Origin: an uncultured Bacteroidia bacterium
Lineage (GTDB): Bacteria > Bacteroidota > Bacteroidia > Bacteroidales > UBA932
Reading direction: 5' to 3'
Assembly: GCA_902781705.1 (NCBI GenBank)
Contig: CACZKE010000027.1
Location: 1 to 39,331 of the forward strand
Length of the DNA stretch: 39,331 bases
Shown here: in pieces, positions 37,983 through 39,331 of the stretch
Layout: each line of letters opens with the position of its first letter
Position numbering within the stretch: the stretch's first letter is position 1
The notes under the pieces: generated by a model
Databases searched by the model: none
The model's input: only the letters and a program-made list of their open reading frames with translations
Told to the model about the DNA's origin: nothing
Program-made: the position numbers and the translations under genes

Positions 37983-38510
37983 ATGGAAGGATTTATCGTT
38001 GACCCCAGAAAGTCGGGACCGGAGGAGTTCCAGAAGGGAATGCGGGATGTAAAGCTCGTTTTCGCCATCAATCATACGATGCCCTACACGGAGGAGTATG
38101 ATGCCCTGGTAAAAGAATTATTCGCCGGGAAAGTTGGAGAAGGAAGCCGCGTGCTGCCTCCGTTGAACCTGGTCTGCGCCGATCAGGTTACTATCGGCAA
38201 TAACGTCCTTGTCATGGGCGGGAGCCTCATGATGTCCCGCGGCGGAATCACCATTGACGACGGCGCCATGATTGCGGCCAATGTGCAGCTTATCTCCAAC
38301 AACCACGACCTTCATGACCATGCCCTGCTGGTATGCAAGCCCGTCCATATCTGTCGCAACGCCTGGATTGGCGCCGGAGCCACGATCCTGCCCGGGGTGA
38401 CCGTCGGCGAGAATGCTGTCGTCGCTGCCGGAGCCGTGGTCACCAAAGACGTCGCACCGAATACCGTCGTGGGCGGAAACCCTGCGAAACTCATCAAAAC
38501 CATCGAATAA
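37983..38510 (+). CDS. Hexapeptide-repeat sugar O-acetyltransferase
   Basis: 175 aa of the LacA/maltose O-acetyltransferase group. The left-handed beta-helix repeats run from about residue 65 to 170 (VTIGNNVLVMGG, ITIDDGAMIAANV, NAWIGAGATILPGVTVGENAVVAAGAVVTKDV, NTVVGGNPAKLI). The catalytic histidine is probably in ISNNHDLHD. It transfers acetyl from acetyl-CoA to a sugar hydroxyl in the cytoplasm. The N-terminal helical part is shorter and less typical (MEGFIVDPRKSGPEEFQKGM). Its stop overlaps the start of the aldo/keto reductase (TAATG), so both form an operon. Confidence 0.87.
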   Translation: MEGFIVDPRKSGPEEFQKGMRDVKLVFAINHTMPYTEEYDALVKELFAGKVGEGSRVLPPLNLVCADQVTIGNNVLVMGGSLMMSRGGITIDDGAMIAANVQLISNNHDLHDHALLVCKPVHICRNAWIGAGATILPGVTVGENAVVAAGAVVTKDVAPNTVVGGNPAKLIKTIE

Positions 38511-39331
38511 TGAAACACATCCTCACCCTCGCGGCCATCCTGATTACAGCAAGCTGCGCCTCCCAGGAAACAAAAACACAAAACTCTTTACCCATGAACC
38601 AGACCACCCTTACCCTTAACAACGGCGTCGTGATTCCGCAATTCGGACTTGGCGTCTATTCCATCCCTGCCGGGGAAACCACCTACAACAGCGTGCTGAC
38701 CGCCCTGAAGGCCGGTTACCGTCACATCGACACCGCCCACGCCTACGGCAACGAGCGCAGCGTCGGGCAGGCCGTCAAAGACAGCGGCATTCCGCGCGAC
38801 AGCATCTGGATTACCAGCAAACTCTGGCCCAATGAGTACGGCAGGGAAATTACCCCCAAGCAGCTGGACAAGATGCTGGAACGCCTTGGTCTTGAGTACC
38901 TTGACCTTGTTTATCTGCACCAGCCCTTGAGAGATTATAACGGCGGTTGGAAGGCGCTGGAAGCTGCCCTTGAAGCCGGTAAGGTCCGCGCCATCGGCAT
39001 CAGCGACTTCGACTTCAACGACGAACTGTTTAACTCCATCGTGGAGCCTGCCCGCATCAAGCCCCAGATGTTCCAGATCGAGTGCCACCCGTATGCCCAG
39101 CGTGAACACTGGCAGGAAATGGCCAAGAAACACGGCATCCAGATTGAATGCTGGTTCCCGCTCGGCGGCCGCGACAGCCATGGCGAGATCCTCCGCGACC
39201 CGGTGATCAATGAAATCGCCAAAGCTCACGGCAAGTCAGCCGCGCAGGTCATCATCCGCTGGCACATCCAGAAAGGCTTCTGCGTGGTTCCCGGCTCCTC
39301 CAACCCCAAGCACATCCAGGAGAACATCGAG
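38510..39331 (+). CDS. Aldo/keto reductase lipoprotein, 3' end outside window
   Basis: 274 codons from ATG 38510, running off the right edge. A lipoprotein signal peptide (LAAILITASC, C16) is followed by a linker and an NADPH-dependent AKR TIM barrel with the tetrad D74, Y79 (DTAHAYGNE), K104 (TSKLW) and H137 (LHQP), plus the cofactor region VPGSSNPKHI. Export of an NAD(P)H enzyme is odd, since nicotinamide cofactors are cytoplasmic. An internal ATG at 38594 (MNQTTLTL) would give a normal cytosolic AKR, so the true start should be tested. It overlaps the acetyltransferase stop by one base. Confidence 0.85.
   Translation, partial: MKHILTLAAILITASCASQETKTQNSLPMNQTTLTLNNGVVIPQFGLGVYSIPAGETTYNSVLTALKAGYRHIDTAHAYGNERSVGQAVKDSGIPRDSIWITSKLWPNEYGREITPKQLDKMLERLGLEYLDLVYLHQPLRDYNGGWKALEAALEAGKVRAIGISDFDFNDELFNSIVEPARIKPQMFQIECHPYAQREHWQEMAKKHGIQIECWFPLGGRDSHGEILRDPVINEIAKAHGKSAAQVIIRWHIQKGFCVVPGSSNPKHIQENIE

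Overview
The window reads as chromosome of a fairly GC-rich Bacteroidales bacterium. Promoters follow the Bacteroidetes pattern (a -7 box TAnnTTTG, sometimes with a TTG/TTTG box about 18-20 nt upstream), Shine-Dalgarno sequences are not evident, and many genes are typical of the phylum: SusC/ZnuD-like TonB receptor, DUF4625 lipoprotein, numerous type II signal peptides, GH43, fused ThrE, fused heptose nucleotidyltransferase-phosphatase and a Nim-like flavoprotein. The genus cannot be fixed from the sequence alone. No rRNA, tRNA, CRISPR array or transposase was seen.

Layout. 1-2.4 kb: an accessory cluster of two uncharacterised small proteins and a WYL-domain regulator/DEDDh exonuclease operon. 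Its three promoters share one architecture, a palindrome TGCC-N7-GGCA exactly 11 nt upstream of the -7 box. 2.5-4.3 kb: GNAT, Nim-like flavoprotein, GreA/GreB-type factor. 4.4-6.9 kb: two secreted fusion enzymes (amidohydrolase-ABM and carboxymuconolactone decarboxylase-cupin). 6.9-11.6 kb: Na/Pi cotransporter and a histidine-rich metal-uptake locus (TonB receptor, DUF4625 lipoprotein, small His/Cys membrane protein). 11.7-22 kb: membrane protein, LTA-synthase-like sulfatase, DUF1846 protein, LAB_N protein, fused O-/N-acyltransferase (aminolipid synthase type), EamA transporter, ThrE exporter, M15 peptidase. 22-25.7 kb: CNNM transporter, HI0933-type flavoprotein, RmuC. 25.6-30.2 kb: one five-gene minus-strand operon, flavodiiron protein - lipoprotein - coiled-coil lipoprotein - heptose kinase - heptose nucleotidyltransferase/phosphatase. 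30.3-33 kb: GH43, YccF, lipoprotein and, divergently, an HdeD-like protein. 33-38 kb: a decayed region in which intact genes (alpha/beta hydrolase with divergent AraC regulator, rhomboid, AlaX-type editing protein) lie among C-terminal remnants of at least five other genes and a 65-bp duplicated gene end. 38-39.3 kb: sugar O-acetyltransferase and a lipoprotein aldo/keto reductase that runs off the window.

The strongest candidate for something undescribed is the WYL cluster at the left edge. Its repeated operator-promoter module suggests that the WYL protein controls its own operon and both flanking small genes. The 33-38 kb remnants and several predicted leaderless or near-leaderless promoters are the next most informative points.
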